Made by a program: the position numbers and the translations under genes. Below, piece by piece: positions 10,780 to 22,310 of a stretch of DNA of 64,000 nt (position 1 is the first letter of the stretch; the number at the start of each line of letters is the position of its first letter). Location of the stretch: contig CM057826.1 in the NCBI GenBank assembly GCA_030068075.1, positions 110,029,746 to 110,093,745 of the forward strand, given 5' to 3'. Under the pieces are notes generated by a model. That model saw only the letters and a program-made list of their open reading frames with translations. It was not told the origin of the DNA and ran no database searches. The DNA is from Paguma larvata. Lineage: Eukaryota > Chordata > Mammalia > Carnivora > Viverridae.

Positions 10780-10869
10780 CATTTTCCACGTTCTGATTCT
10801 TAATCTAATTATTGTGGGAGCTGGAGTGATCATGGCCTGTTTCTACCCAAACATAGGAGGAATCATAAG
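10780..10869 (+). CDS. SLC38A9: SLC38A9 coding exon (second from last)
   Basis: The exon is 90 bp. It supplies the last base of a split Ser codon, 29 full codons, and AG of a split Arg codon before donor gtatag. The peptide [18 protein letters not shown] is a hydrophobic membrane helix, followed by [13 protein letters not shown], a short loop with a Pro and paired Gly. Phase 2 at both ends matches the neighbouring exons exactly, which is strong support for the exon borders. The 5' splice site (AAG followed by gtatag) is weaker than the two upstream ones. The sequence is intact. The assignment to SLC38A9 rests on recall of the family C-terminus and on the continuity of the four exons. Confidence 0.95.
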
Positions 10870-12061
10870 GTATAGCCTATAAGGAAACTGTGTCCCTTCA
10901 TATATTGGCTTTTATTTTTATGGTTTTCCTGTTGATATTGTCATTCTTGTTGTTAATTTAATTGTGTGAAATTCTTGTACTTAAAACTGGTAACATTTAA
11001 ATGCAGTTCTCTGGTGTCAGTTAAGGTGCTCATTGTCTTCCATCATTGCTTCTTCCTGATTCTAGAAGCCCCGTTATCCCTTGGGCATCTTTTCCCTTCT
11101 CTTTTTCTTTTTCTCATTGTTTTCTTTTGTACCTTTTTCTCTTTATCCAGAATTAAAAATTTTTAATATAAAATCTATAACTTCTTGGAGTACCTGAAGG
11201 TCTCTAGTATGTTAAGGCTGTGTTCTAACTTTTTAAATCCATTTCTACTCAAGAATGTGTTTCCCTGTGAGTTGCAGTCAGAAAGTAAGAGTTGGGATGG
11301 GAGTTTAGATTCCCATATGGCTCTTTACTTAATATTTTTTCTCTAAAAATGTTGTGATGCATTGAGTAGATGGGGGAGTAAAGTTGTGACCTCAAATGCT
11401 CATGGAATAATGGGGTTTACAATGATCTGTTTTCTCTTCCTTGACTGTAGAAAGCAGGGTTGAGTCACTTTTTTGAAGACCCTTACCTAAGAAAGTAGCA
11501 AGAATCAAAAGGAGAGAGTATTAGCCTGGTGCTTATTGAATAGAATGGATTTACAAGTTTCTATTAAGCCAAGGATAGGGTAAGGAAGAAGAAAGTGCAG
11601 GTCTGACAGTCTTTTGTTGAGGTATTTTTGTTACTATCTTTGATAATTATGCTGAACACCACAGAGATACTCATCTGTTCTCATTCTCAAGCAGATGCTA
11701 GCAGTTCTTCAAAAACTCAGAATGCATAATTAGTTTATAAAAGATCAAAGATAGGAAGCCTGTCTCCAGATATTTCAGAGGAAGCAGCCACAAACGTGGA
11801 GACACAGAACTATGGAGATTGGAGTGATGCATAAAAAACTCTGTCAAGCAGATGCTATAAAGATGAACAGGAAATAATATTTTATATTAACTTAGCAAGT
11901 AAAACGTTTTCAACTCACATGCTTTATGTGGACAACAAATGAATCAAAAATAATTTTGTTGCAATATTAGACTGAAGAGGGTTTAAATTGTGCTGTTTAC
12001 CTTAATTGTAAATCAGCAAAATGCAAGATGAATATTGACCCAAAAAGTTTCTATTTTGCAG
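10870..12061 (+). other. SLC38A9: SLC38A9 last intron
   Basis: The intron runs from donor gtatag to acceptor ttctattttgcag. It is AT-rich. I see no SINE, no LINE and no alternative exon in these 1.2 kb, making it the most repeat-free stretch of the gene in this window. Confidence 0.85.
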
Positions 12062-12227
12062 GTATTCGGGAGCAGCATGTGGCCTGGCCTTTGTATTCAT
12101 ATACCCATCTCTCATCTATATCATTTCCCTCCACCAAGAAGACCGTCTGACATGGCCGAAATTAATCTTCCACGTTTTCATCATCATTTTGGGCCTGGCT
12201 AACTTGATTGTTCAGTTTTTTATGTGA
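12062..12227 (+). CDS. SLC38A9: SLC38A9 terminal coding exon
   Basis: The last exon completes the split Arg codon and runs 55 codons to TGA at 12225-12227. The peptide [20 protein letters not shown] continues through [14 protein letters not shown], a short polar loop, into the final helix [20 protein letters not shown] and ends in Met. It thus holds two membrane helices, the last of the roughly eleven in this transporter family, and leaves almost no C-terminal tail. SLC38A9 sits in the lysosomal membrane. This helical bundle forms part of the amino acid path and of the arginine-gated switch that the N-terminal tail reports to the Rag GTPases. The frame is intact and ends where the known protein ends. 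Confidence 0.97.
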
Positions 12228-12850
12228 AATACTCAATGTTTTCTCAAGATCTTTCATGGTATTTTGAATTTTGACAACAGTTCCACATAAATTCTCTTGT
12301 AAATGGTATTACTGCTGTAATTCTAAATGTTTTCCTAAGATAATTTGAAAAAAAAGGGGGGCACATAGAGGTCCATTAATAAGTAATTTTGATTAGAGTG
12401 GAAAAAGGGGGACAATGATCGTTATCTCTTTTCATATTCACCACCCCTTCATTCTCACTGTCTTTTCTGGGTAGCAGTGTAAGCCTTTGGGAAAAATCAC
12501 GCTGGTTCTTGCTTTTACAGATTTAAGGTGCATGGGTTTATTTTGACTACAGTAAAGATTCTCAGGGTGTCACAGCAACTATTGCCAGATGCTCTTTCTG
12601 TTTTATGTTTCAGTGTGTTCACTTTCGTCTTATTACTTGCTAGATCATTTCTGCAGTTTGTTCAAACATTTACTGTTTGGGACAGTAAACCAAATACCTC
12701 ATTTTTAAAAAGAAATTTCCATGGCATCATTGTTAATAGAGTGAACTCTTAACCGCATCCTTAATCTCTATTTAAAAGAGATAAAGAATGTCAGTATATA
12801 GGCTCTCTGGTCGTGAAACTTACACAAAATAAAAGAACTGGGAGAGTTTA
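12228..12850 (+). other. SLC38A9: SLC38A9 3' untranslated region
   Basis: The region follows the stop codon and leads to a single well-placed AATAAA. It is AT-rich with ATTTTTAAA-like runs. A cleavage site about 15-25 bases after the signal is inferred, giving a 3' UTR of roughly 620 bases. No repeat is inserted in it. Confidence 0.85.
12828..12833 (+). promoter_or_regulatory. SLC38A9: Polyadenylation signal AATAAA for SLC38A9
   Basis: A canonical hexamer lies in cacaaaataaaagaac. It is followed within 40 bases by TG- and T-rich sequence (gctgtctgactccttttgtt) suited to a downstream element. It is the only canonical hexamer I noticed in the 600 bases after the stop. Confidence 0.85.
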
Positions 12851-13284
12851 TTGCTGTCTGACTCCTTTTGTTTCTAATGTAGTACCAGTGACTTAGGTCA
12901 GAATTCTAGTTTCCCCAGCCAGATTTTGCATAGGAACCAGTATGGCTGTCCCCAAGAACCCAAGAGGACTCTTTTACTTTTTGGATTCCTCAGCGTTGCA
13001 CAGGGTATCATGACAGGACCAATGAGGAAGAATGCAGAAAGCCTGGCAAAGAATGTCAGGTACATGAGTCCCTACAAGAGAGAAAGGAAATGGAGAAGGG
13101 GCTGGAAGAGGCCTCCTTCCTAGTGTGTTGGGTATTAATCCAGGAAACGATTAATTCAGTTTGAGGTAAGACTTCCAAGAACAGGTTCCCCAACCACTCT
13201 GCTGCTTACTTAAATGGCAGAGTAGAGGTTAAATCCCCATAAGAAAAACTCTTTGAATCTGAGAAAAGGATTAGGCAATTTGAA
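12851..13284. other. Single-copy stretch downstream of SLC38A9
   Basis: About 430 bases with no recognised repeat. A 65-codon open frame at 12926-13123 has no family resemblance and is treated as chance. Transcription of SLC38A9 should terminate in or just after this stretch. Confidence 0.6.
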
Positions 13285-13495
13285 TTCTTTTTCTTTTAAT
13301 GTTTGTTTATTTTTTGAGAGAGAGACACAGAATGCGAGTGAGGGAAGTCAGAGATAGAGAGACACAGAATCTGAGGGGGACTCCTGGCTCTGAGCTGTCA
13401 GCACAGAACCCAATGCAGGGCTTGAACTCACGAAGCGTGAGATCAGACCTGAGCCGAAGTTAGACGCTCAACCAACCTAGCCACCCAGCTGCCCC
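13285..13495 (-). mobile_element. Carnivore SINE at the 3' end of the L1
   Basis: The tail ttctttttcttttaatg, the GA tract with gacacagaatgcgagtg, the body and the head (agccacccagctgcccc) are followed immediately by the L1 3' end. It probably inserted in the L1 poly-A tail. Confidence 0.9.
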
Positions 13496-13870
13496 TCCCC
13501 CCACTTTTTAAAAATTGTATTAGTTAACATACAGTGTAGTCTTGGCTTCAGGAGTAGGGCCCAGTAATTCATCTCTTACATATGACACCTAGTGCTCATC
13601 TCAAAGTGCCCTCCTTAATGCTCATCGCCCACTTAGCCCATCCCCCCACCCAACACCCCTCTAGCAACCCTCAGTTTGTTCTGTATTTAAGGATCTCTTA
13701 TGGTTTGCCTCCCTCTCCGTTTTTTCTTCCCTTCCCATATGTTCATCCGTTGTGTTTCTCAAATTTCGCATAGGAGTGAAATCACATGATACTTCTCTTT
13801 CCCTGATTGACTTATTTCACTTAGCATAATATACTCTAGTTCCATCCATGTTGTTGCAAATGGCAAGATC

Positions 13871-16800
13871 TCATTCTTTTTTCATTGCAGAATAGTATTC
13901 CATTGTATATAGATACCACATCATCTTTATCCATTCATCATTCAGTGAACATTTCCATAGTTTTGCTATTGTTGACAGTGCTACTGTCAACATTAGGGTG
14001 CATGTGCTCCTTTGAATCAGCATTTTTGTATCCTTTAGATAAACACCTAGTAGTGCAATTGATGGATCATAGGGTAGTTCTATTTTTAATTTTTTGAGGA
14101 AACTCCATAGTGTTTTCCAGAGTGGCTGCACCAGTTTGCATTCCTACCAACAATGCCAGAGGGTTCCCCTTTCTCCACATCCTCACCAACATCTGTTGTT
14201 TCCTGAGTTGTGATATCTCATTGTAGTTTTGATTTGTATTTCCCTGATGATGAGTGATGTTGAGCATCTTTTCATGTGTCTGGTAGCCATCTGGATGTCT
14301 TCTTTGGAAGAGTGTCTATTCGTGTCTTCTGCCCATTTCTTCACTGGAGTATTTGTTGTTTGGGTACTGAGCTTGGTAAGTTCTATATAGATTTCAGGTA
14401 CTAATCTTCTAATCTGATATGTCATTTGCAAATATCTTCTCCCATTCTGTCGGTTGCCTTTTAGTTTTGATTGTTTCCTTTGCTGTGCGGAGGCTTTTTA
14501 TGTTGATGGGGTCCCAATAACTCATTTTTGCTTTTGTTTCCCTTTCCTCCAGAGACATGTCAAGTAAGAAGTTGCTGCACCCTAGGCCACAGAGGTTGCT
14601 GCCTGTTTTCAGCTGTAGGATTTTGATAGCTTCCTGTCTCACATTTAGGTCTTATGTGAGATTAACCTATTTTGAATTTGTTTTTGTGTATGGTCTAAGA
14701 AAGTGACCCACTTTCATTCTTCTACATTTCACTGTCCAGTTCTCTCAGCACCATTTGCTGAAGAGACTGTCTTCTTTCCATTGGATACTCTTTCCTGCTT
14801 TGTCAAAGATTAGTTGGCCATATCTTTGTGGGTCCTTTTCTGGGTTCTGTCTTCTGTTCCATTGACCTATGTGTCTGTTTTTGTGCCAATACCATACTGT
14901 CTTGATGATTACAGCTTTGAAATACAGCTTAAAGTCCAGAATTATGCCTCCAGCTATGGTTTTCTTTTTCAACATGACTTTGGCTGTTCTGGGTCTTTTC
15001 TGGTTCCATGCAAATTTTGGGATTGTTTGTCCTAGTTCTGTGAAGAATACTGGTGTTATTTTGATAGGGATTGCACTGAATGTGTAGATTGCTATAGGTA
15101 GTGTCGATATTTTAACAATAGTCTTCCAATTCATGAGCATGGAATGTTTTTCCATTTCTTTGTGTCTTCTTCAATTTCTTTCATAAGTTTTCTATAGTTT
15201 TCAGCATACAGATCTTTTACCTGTACTTACGTAGGTTTATTCTTAGGTTTCTTATGGTTTTTCGTACAGTTGTAAATGGGATCGATTCCTTGATATCTCT
15301 TCTGCTTCATTGTTGTATAGGAATCCAGCTGATTTCCGTGTATTGATTTTATATCCTGCAACTTTGCTTAATTCATGTATAAGCTCTGACAGTTTTTTGG
15401 TGTAGTCTTTTGGGTTTTCCACGTAGAGTATCATGTCATCTGTGAAGAGTGAAAGTTCGACTTCTTCCTTGCTGATTTGGATGCCTTTTACTTCTTTTTG
15501 TTGTCTGATTGCTGAGGCTAGGACTTCCAACACTATGTTAAATAACAGTGGTGAGAGTAGACATCCCTGTTGTATTCCTGACCTTAGGGGGAAAGTTCCC
15601 AGTTTTTCCCCATTGAGGCTGATATTAGCAGTGGGTCTTCGTATATGGCCTTTATGATCTTGAGGTATGTTCTTCTTATTTGTACTTTCTTGAGGGTTTT
15701 TATCAAGAAAGGGTGTTTTATTTTGTCAAAAGTTTTTTCTGCACCTATTGATAGGATCATATGGTTCTTATCCTTTCTTTTATTAATGTGGTATATCATG
15801 TTGGTTGATTTGCAAAATTGAGCCAGCCTTGCAGCCCAGTAAAACCCACTTGATAGTGGTGAATAATTCTTTTCATGTACTGTTGAATTCGATTCGCTAA
15901 TATCTTGTTAAGAATTTTTGTCTCCATATTCATCAAGGATATTGGTCTATAATTCTCCTTTTTAATGGGGTCTTTGTGTGGTTTTGGAATCAAGATAATG
16001 CTGGCTTCATAGAATGAGTTTGGAAGTTTTCCTTCCACTTCTATTTTTTGGAAGGGTTTGAGAAAAATAGGTATTAACTTTTCTTTAAATGTCTGGTAGA
16101 ATTCCCCTGGGAAGCCATCTTGCCCAAGACTCTTACTCGTTGGGAGATTTTTGGTAACTGATTCAATTTCTTTGCTGGTTATGGGCCTGTTCAAATTTTC
16201 TTTCTTTTTTTTTTAATTTTTTTAATGTTTATTTTATTTTGGGGAGAGAGACAGAGCATGAGCAGGGGAGGGGCAGAGAGAGAGGGAGACACAGAATCCA
16301 AAGCAGGCTTCAGGCTCTGAGTTGTCAGCACAGAGCCCGACACGGGCCTCGAACCCATAAACTGCAAGATCATGACCTGAGCTGAAGCCAGAAGCCCAAC
16401 CGACTGAGCCACCCAGGCACCCCTCAAATTTTCTTTCTTCCTGTTTAAGTTTCAGTGGTGTGTGAGTGTCTAGGAATTTGTCCATTTTTCCAGATTGCCC
16501 AGTTTGTTGGCATATAATTTTTCATAGTATTCTCTTATAATTGTTTGTATTTCTTTGGTGTTGGTTGTGATCTCTCCTCTTTCATTCATGATTTTATCTA
16601 TTTTGGTCCTCTCTTTTTTCTTTTTGAGAATGTGTCTAGGGCCTTATCAATTTTGTTTATTCTTTCAAAAAACCAGCTCTTAGATTCATTGGTCTGTTCT
16701 ATTGGTTTGGTCTTTTTTGTTTGTTTGTTTTTGTGTTTGTTTGTTTGTTTGTGGAGTCTATATCGTTTATTTCTGCTTTAATCTTTATTATTTCCTTTCT

Positions 16801-17690
16801 TCTTCTGGCTCTGGGCTTTATTTGCTGCTCCTTTTCTAGCTCCCTTAGCTGTAAAGTAGGTTGTATATTTGGGACCTTTCCTGCTTTCTTGAGATAGGCC
16901 TTTATTGCAATATATTTTCCTCTTAGGACCATATTTACTGCATCCCAAAAGGTTTGGACTGTTGTGTTTTTATTTTCATTTGCTTCCATGTATTTTTTAA
17001 TTTCTTTAATTTCCTGGTTAACCCATTCATTCTTTAGTAGGATGTTCTTTAACTTCCATGTATTTGAGGGCATTCCAAACGTTTTCTTGTGGTTGATTTC
17101 AAGTTTCATAAGGTTGTGATCTGAAAATATACATGGTATGGTCTCAATCTTTTTGTAGCTATTGAGGGCTGATTTGTGACTCCAAATGTGATCTATTCTG
17201 GAGAATGTTCCATGTGCACTCGAGAAGAATGTATATTCTGCTACTGTAGTATGAAATGTTCTGAATATATCTGTTAAGTCTATCTGATCCAGTTTGTCTT
17301 TCAGAGCTGTAGTGGAGTGTTAAAGTCTCCTACAATAATGATATTATCAATAAGTTTGCTTATGTTTGTGACTCATTGATTTATATATTTGTGTTCTTTC
17401 AAGTTGCAGGCATAAATATTTGCAATTGTTAAGCTCTTCTTGATGGATAGACCCCTTAATTATGATATAATGCCCTTCTTCATCTCTTGTTACAGCCTTT
17501 GTTTTGAAATCTAGTTTGTCTGATATAAGTATGTCTACTCTGGCTTTCTTTGGCCACCATTAGCATGATAGATGGTTCTCCATCCCCTCACTTTTAATCT
17601 GCAGGTGTCCTCAGGTCTAAAAATGAGTTTCTTGTAGGCAGCGTATTGATGGATTTTGTATTTTTATCCATTCTGATACCCTATGTGTTT
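13871..17690 (-). pseudogene. L1 ORF2 remnant (reverse transcriptase)
   Basis: The protein pieces, in order from the N-terminal side, include MKLEINHKKTFGMPSNTWK with a downstream linker (17109-16699) and a finger region with [19 protein letters not shown] and NYRPISLMN (16194-15796). Next come AEKTFDKI (about 15.75 kb), the catalytic box as [12 protein letters not shown] (15446 downward; the usual form is FADD), and WYWHKNRHIGQWNR (15155-14745). The last piece is the C-terminal [20 protein letters not shown] to MEYYSAMKKE (14131-13871). Intact ORF2 has about 1,275 codons with endonuclease and reverse transcriptase. This copy is broken into at least eight frames by stops, shifts and a SINE at 16207. 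The endonuclease part (17.1-17.7 kb) has decayed most. Confidence 0.9.
16207..16423 (-). mobile_element. Carnivore SINE inside L1 ORF2
   Basis: This is a well-preserved copy (gacagagcatgagcaggggag, then ctgagccacccaggcacccc). A perfect 16-bp duplication tcaaattttctttctt lies at 16191-16206 and 16424-16439. The ORF2 frame resumes on the other side, so it inserted after the L1. Confidence 0.96.
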
Positions 17691-17799
17691 TGATTGGGAC
17701 ATTTAGTCTTTTTACATTCAGAGTGATTATTGAAAGATAAGAATTTAGTGCCATTGTGTTATCTGAAGATTTTCTGTTTCTGATGATGTTCTTGGTCCT

Positions 17800-18700
17800 T
17801 GTAGTCTTTGCTGCTTTCCACTCAGTGTCCCCCTTAGAATTTCTTGCAGTGCTGGGTTAGTGGTTACAACCTCCTTTAGTTTTTGTCTATTAAAGTCTTT
17901 ATTTCTCCTTCTATTCTGAATGACAGCCTTGCTGGGTAAAGGATTCTTGGCTGGATATTTTTCCTATTCAGCTCATTGCATATTTCCTGCCACTCCCTTC
18001 TGGCCAGCCAGGTTTCAGTGGACATGTCTGCTACTAACCTTACATGTCTTCTCTTGTAGGTTAAGGACCCTATTGTCCCAAGCTGCTTTCAGAACTCTCT
18101 CTTTATCTTTGTATTTTGGAATTTTCACAATTCAATGTTTGCGTTTTTGTTGATTTTAAAGGGTGTTCTCTGTCCCTTTGGACTTTGATGCCTGTTTCCT
18201 TCCCCAGATTAGGGAAGTTCTCAGCTATAATTTGTTCAAATAAACCTTCTACCCCTTTTTCTTGTTCTTCTTCTGGAACTTCTATGATAGGGACATTGTT
18301 TCATTTCATGGAATTATTTAGTTCCCTCATTCTCCCCTCATGATCTAGTAATTTCCTTTCCCTTTTTTTCAGCTTCATTATTTTTCATAATTTTATCTTC
18401 TATTTCGCCTTTTCTCTGCTTCTTCTCTCCTCGCTGTCACTGTATCTAGTTTATTTTGTGTCTTAGTTACAGCATTTTTAAATTCATCCTAACTAGGTCT
18501 TAGGTCTTTGGTCTATGCAGCAAGGGTTTCTCTGGTGTCTTCTGTGCTTCTTAAGCCCAGCTATTAGTCTTAGGACTGTTATTTTAAATTATTATTGAGA
18601 TATAATATTTATATCTCTTTTGAGCAGTTCTCTGGCTGTGATTTCTTTTTGACCTTTATTTTAGGGAGAATTCCTCCATCTTGTCATTTTGGCTAAGTTT
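17800..18700 (-). pseudogene. L1 ORF1 remnant and inter-ORF region
   Basis: The segment containing gggaagttctcagctataat and the neighbouring ttctggccagccaggtttca corresponds to the antisense of the C-terminal domain of L1 ORF1, the RNA-binding coiled-coil trimer protein. Its place between ORF2 and the 5' UTR supports this. The frame is broken and no long continuous ORF1 remains. Borders are approximate. Confidence 0.55.
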
Positions 18701-18749
18701 CTGTCTTTTCTGTGTTTTAAAAGTGTGTTATGTGTCCTGCACCTGAGGG

Positions 18750-20300
18750 TACTACTATATTAAAAAGGGGTCATACACTGTCCAGGGCCTGGGACTCCAG
18801 GAAGTATTTCTGCTGTATGTTGCATGCACTCTCTTGTTGTGTTTTGGCTGCTCTTTCCCACTGGTGAATCCTCTGCAGATGTCCTCCTTGGTTGCAGTGG
18901 TGGAGTGTTAGACCTTTAACTAGGTGTGCTTTGATTTGTTTGTTCAAGTGACCTTGGAAAAAAACAGTGGGGAGAGCCTGATCTCGTAGAAAGAGAAAAA
19001 GGAAAGGGGAGAAAAGAAAACCAGACCAGAGAATCAAAAAACTATAAGGCTGATTCCAAGGAAAGGGGAAGGAAAGAAAAGGATGAAAAAAAAAGTAGAA
19101 GAGAATATATATATATATATATGTATGTTTGTATATATATGTATGTATATGTTTATATATGTGTGTGTGTATGTATATGTGTGTATGTATGTATATATAA
19201 TGTATAAAATAGAAAAGAAAATAACAAAAAAACAAATCAGAGACCATGAGCTTGATTCCAAAAAAAAAAAGGGGGGAAAGAAAGAGAAAAAAGAAGAAAA
19301 AAAATTTTTTGTCTGCTGTTGCTCGTGTCTGTACTGGTCTGGAGAAGAGTCTGGCTGCATTGGAATAGTCAGTCTTCCCCAGTAGATAAGCACTTGCCAG
19401 GCATGGAGGGATGGGGTTTGGTGTAAGAAGGTCCCGCCTCCATGGGGACCACTGTGCTCCTCTCTGAAGCCCCAGTGGTTTTGTAGGGAAAATGGTGCCA
19501 CCCCATTCTCTCCTCCGCAGACTGGGAATCTCAACCCTTGCTGTTCAGGCAGCCCTCACAGAATAATGAGGGTGGTCAGCTTACTCTGCGCCCCAATTCT
19601 GGCCTTCCCTTTGGTGCTTGGCTGGGATTCAAAATCCAATGTATTAAAGAACCCGTCATCACATGGATCTGCCCCCCTCCTCCAGAGTAGAGCCTCTCCA
19701 CCGTGCTGATGTAAAGCCTTTGGCTGGCACTTGCAGAGTCTTTTGTCCTTAGGGAGGCCAAAACCCCTTTTCCCAAAGTACTCCAGGAAGGGCACTGCTC
19801 TCTCCTAGTGTGCCCCTGAGATTGCTACACCATGCTCTGCACTCCTGGGCCAGCTCCCTCCTCCGCAGGAGCACACGCCACAACTCCACTCCACAGAGAG
19901 TCACGCACTTCCAAAACCTACAAGTTTCAGTTCCCAAGGCTGTTTGCAAAACAAAACAAAACAAAACAAGACAAAAACCTGACACTCTCTATACTTCTCA
20001 TTCCCCAGTCTGTGGTCCAGAGAGGTTTTCCTCTTGTGCTAACTTGATGCCAGACTTTCACAATCTCTCTCTCCCTTTTGTATCTCCACAGAAAGTGTTC
20101 TTTCCCCTCTGTGGCTATTCCATTTCCTCTCTCCCAATTCACATACACACCCCTTGATCCTGCCAAGCTATCTCCCTCCAACTGTGGAGATCCTTCTATC
20201 ACTCCACAGATCGATTTCCTGGGTGTTTCAAGTGATCTGACCTCAATACAGCTGTGTTTGAAGGCCGAGGAAAATCCTAGTTCCAGGAATTCGAATTCTT
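18750..20300 (-). promoter_or_regulatory. L1 5' UTR (internal promoter region)
   Basis: About 1.5 kb upstream of ORF1 on the minus strand, richer in GC than the rest (19.3-20.3 kb) and holding no transposon other than the L1 itself. Position and length fit a carnivore L1 5' UTR with its internal promoter. It includes a TA/TG microsatellite and two copies of a motif ending gattccaa followed by purine-rich DNA. The open frames in this interval look like by-products of base composition. Assignment is mainly by position. Confidence 0.6.
19105..19208. repeat. (TA)n/(TG)n microsatellite
   Basis: The tract gaatatatatatatatatat is followed by alternating gtatgtat, tgtgtgtgtatg and tatata runs for about 100 bases. 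It lies inside the L1 5' UTR and probably expanded there. Confidence 0.95.
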
Positions 20301-22310
20301 AAAATTAACACTCTCCTCTTTTTCATTGAAACTAAAACCTAAACCAGAATTCAAATCCATGTCTTCCATATAATAACAACCTTCATGTTTGGATGAAAAA
20401 GTTAGATTTCTCTAATTTTAGGCCAATATTAAAAGTGCATTGTGTTAATATATATCCTACATCCCAGGATAGTGTGTAGATTTATGTTACTTCCTTCTTT
20501 TGAGAAAGACGGGTAAGATGGTTCTTGAAAGACGATGAAATGGACTTTTTTAAGCGAGCCCAACATTTGAGACCAGCAATAATTTCTTTCACGAAAGTTT
20601 TCCATCCTATCGACAGACCCATACCTGTACTGATGAGCTGTATTTCTTAAAGTTCTTTATGTAAAATTCTCATGAAAATTCTCAAGGATACACAAAAGTA
20701 GAAAAAACGGTAAGATAACCCCGCCACATCCCCATCCCCTATAGTTAGTAATTATAAAAATTATGCTACATTTGCTTCATCTATCTCCTTTTTTCCTTTT
20801 CCATTATAATAAAGCCAATCGCATGGATTTCATCTCCACAGACATTAATATGCAGACAATAAAAGGGAGACTAATTGCCTTTTGAACTTACCATTACTTT
20901 TGTTGATGGAGGCAGTCCGAAAAGTTTTTGCTAGCTGAAACTGCTGGTTGAAGACAAGTTAATTAGAAGATTCTGCATTAAGTATCCCTATGTTAACCTC
21001 TTAGAATGGAATATTCACATTGAGGTGGTGTGTCTCTAACTGAACAAGACTCAGATTCTAACATAGGAATCAAAAGCTACACAGCTCCTTGAGACCCACA
21101 TTTAATCCCTTTTTATCTCTAGTCACCACCCATGTCTTTGAAAACTTCAGAGACAGAATTTTCACTGCCTCTTTTCGGTAATATACTTGAATATTTTCAC
21201 ACATGGAAAAATGACTTGGTATATTTTTGTCCATGTAATGATCAAAGTGACTATGACAATGAATGCATTATTTACTAAATTAAAAAGTAGTGTGGGTGTT
21301 TGCTTTTTATTTTCTTTAAAAGACTTGATAATTTAGAACTTCTAAAATCCTACACGAGGCTGATGCTGAATAATTTTACCTTCTTAAGTTTCTGACACCT
21401 TTGGCTTGTTATTTAGCTTGGCCAGAATGCTCTTTGTGTGAGTGTGTACGTCCTGGGTCACACATTAGAACGATGAGATAGGAATTCATTCAGATCATAT
21501 TACAATAATTTTAGACTCTCTCTGCTGTCATCTTTTTTAATTTTCTAATTAAACTTATGTTACTTTTTACTCTGATGCGGTTAACCTCAGTTTCTTGGAC
21601 TTTAGCTCATTTAGCACACAACCAAGGACATAAAATTAAAAAAGGTTTGTTTAGAGAAGTTGTCCCTAGAACAGTTCTGGTTGAAAATACGACGGTATGC
21701 TCATACTAGGCCGGAAAGAACAAAGAAGTGCCCTTTGACCTTTGATATCTGTGGGTAATGATCCAAAATCAGTTTCGTCATCACACCCAGAAAATGTATT
21801 ACAGTAAAAAATAAATTTACCCACAAAAAGGGACTGTGTTAAAGGGAATTACTTTACTTATATTATGTTTTGCCGTCTGTCTTTTGACTTATTTGTTTCC
21901 ATAATACACATTAGAGTGCTTTAGAAGAGTTAAAGACGTGTAAGGTTTTATTTATATTCTAAAAGAACTTTAGTCTCATAAAGAACTATGTAAGTTGTTA
22001 ACTATAATGCAAGGGACCGTTAGAGAACACAAACCCCTTCTACCTGGGATCCTCAGAGAGGACTGGTAAAGAAAATGTGGGGAAAAGCATCAAGAATCCC
22101 TTTTCAGGCTCATCCTAATAACTGTCCAAAATTTTTTATATTTGGCACATTTACCATCATATGGATCATGTAAAGTATGATCGCTTTTATTTTGACAATG
22201 ATATACTATTGTAAGTATTGTTGTAAATGTTATAAATAAATATATTATTCTAAGAAGTTTTATGAAAAGTATTTAACTGCTTCTGTATACTAATTATTCT
22301 CTTTGCATTC
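20301..22310. other. 2-kb stretch almost free of recognisable repeats
   Basis: No SINE or young LINE occurs here. A fragment at about 20,690-20,830 (cacaaaagtagaaaaaacgg and following) vaguely recalls an old L1M 3' UTR. No convincing open frame is present. The absence of insertions in a repeat-dense region is notable but is not evidence of function by itself. Confidence 0.5.

Larger units (their letters stand above)
13496..20300 (-). mobile_element. Nearly full-length L1 retrotransposon, inactivated
   Basis: On the minus strand the order is 5' UTR (about 20.3-18.75 kb), ORF1 remnant (about 18.7-17.8 kb), ORF2 remnant (about 17.7-13.87 kb) and 3' UTR (13.87-13.50 kb, with the typical cattgcagaatagtattcca). 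Length without the inner SINE is about 6.6 kb, close to a complete L1. Stops and frameshifts break both reading frames, so it cannot move on its own. A possible 8-bp host duplication gaattctt occurs at 13282-13289 (beyond the SINE) and 20293-20300, but this is too short to be sure. The exact 5' edge is by eye. Confidence 0.88.

Noticed and set aside
12926..13123. An additional exon downstream of the SLC38A9 stop
   Set aside because: The protein is complete at 12227 and a canonical polyA signal precedes this frame. The frame resembles nothing in the family.
19034..19534. 166- and 158-codon minus frames rich in Tyr, Ile and His
   Set aside because: They are translations of the TA/TG microsatellite and purine-rich DNA in the L1 5' UTR.
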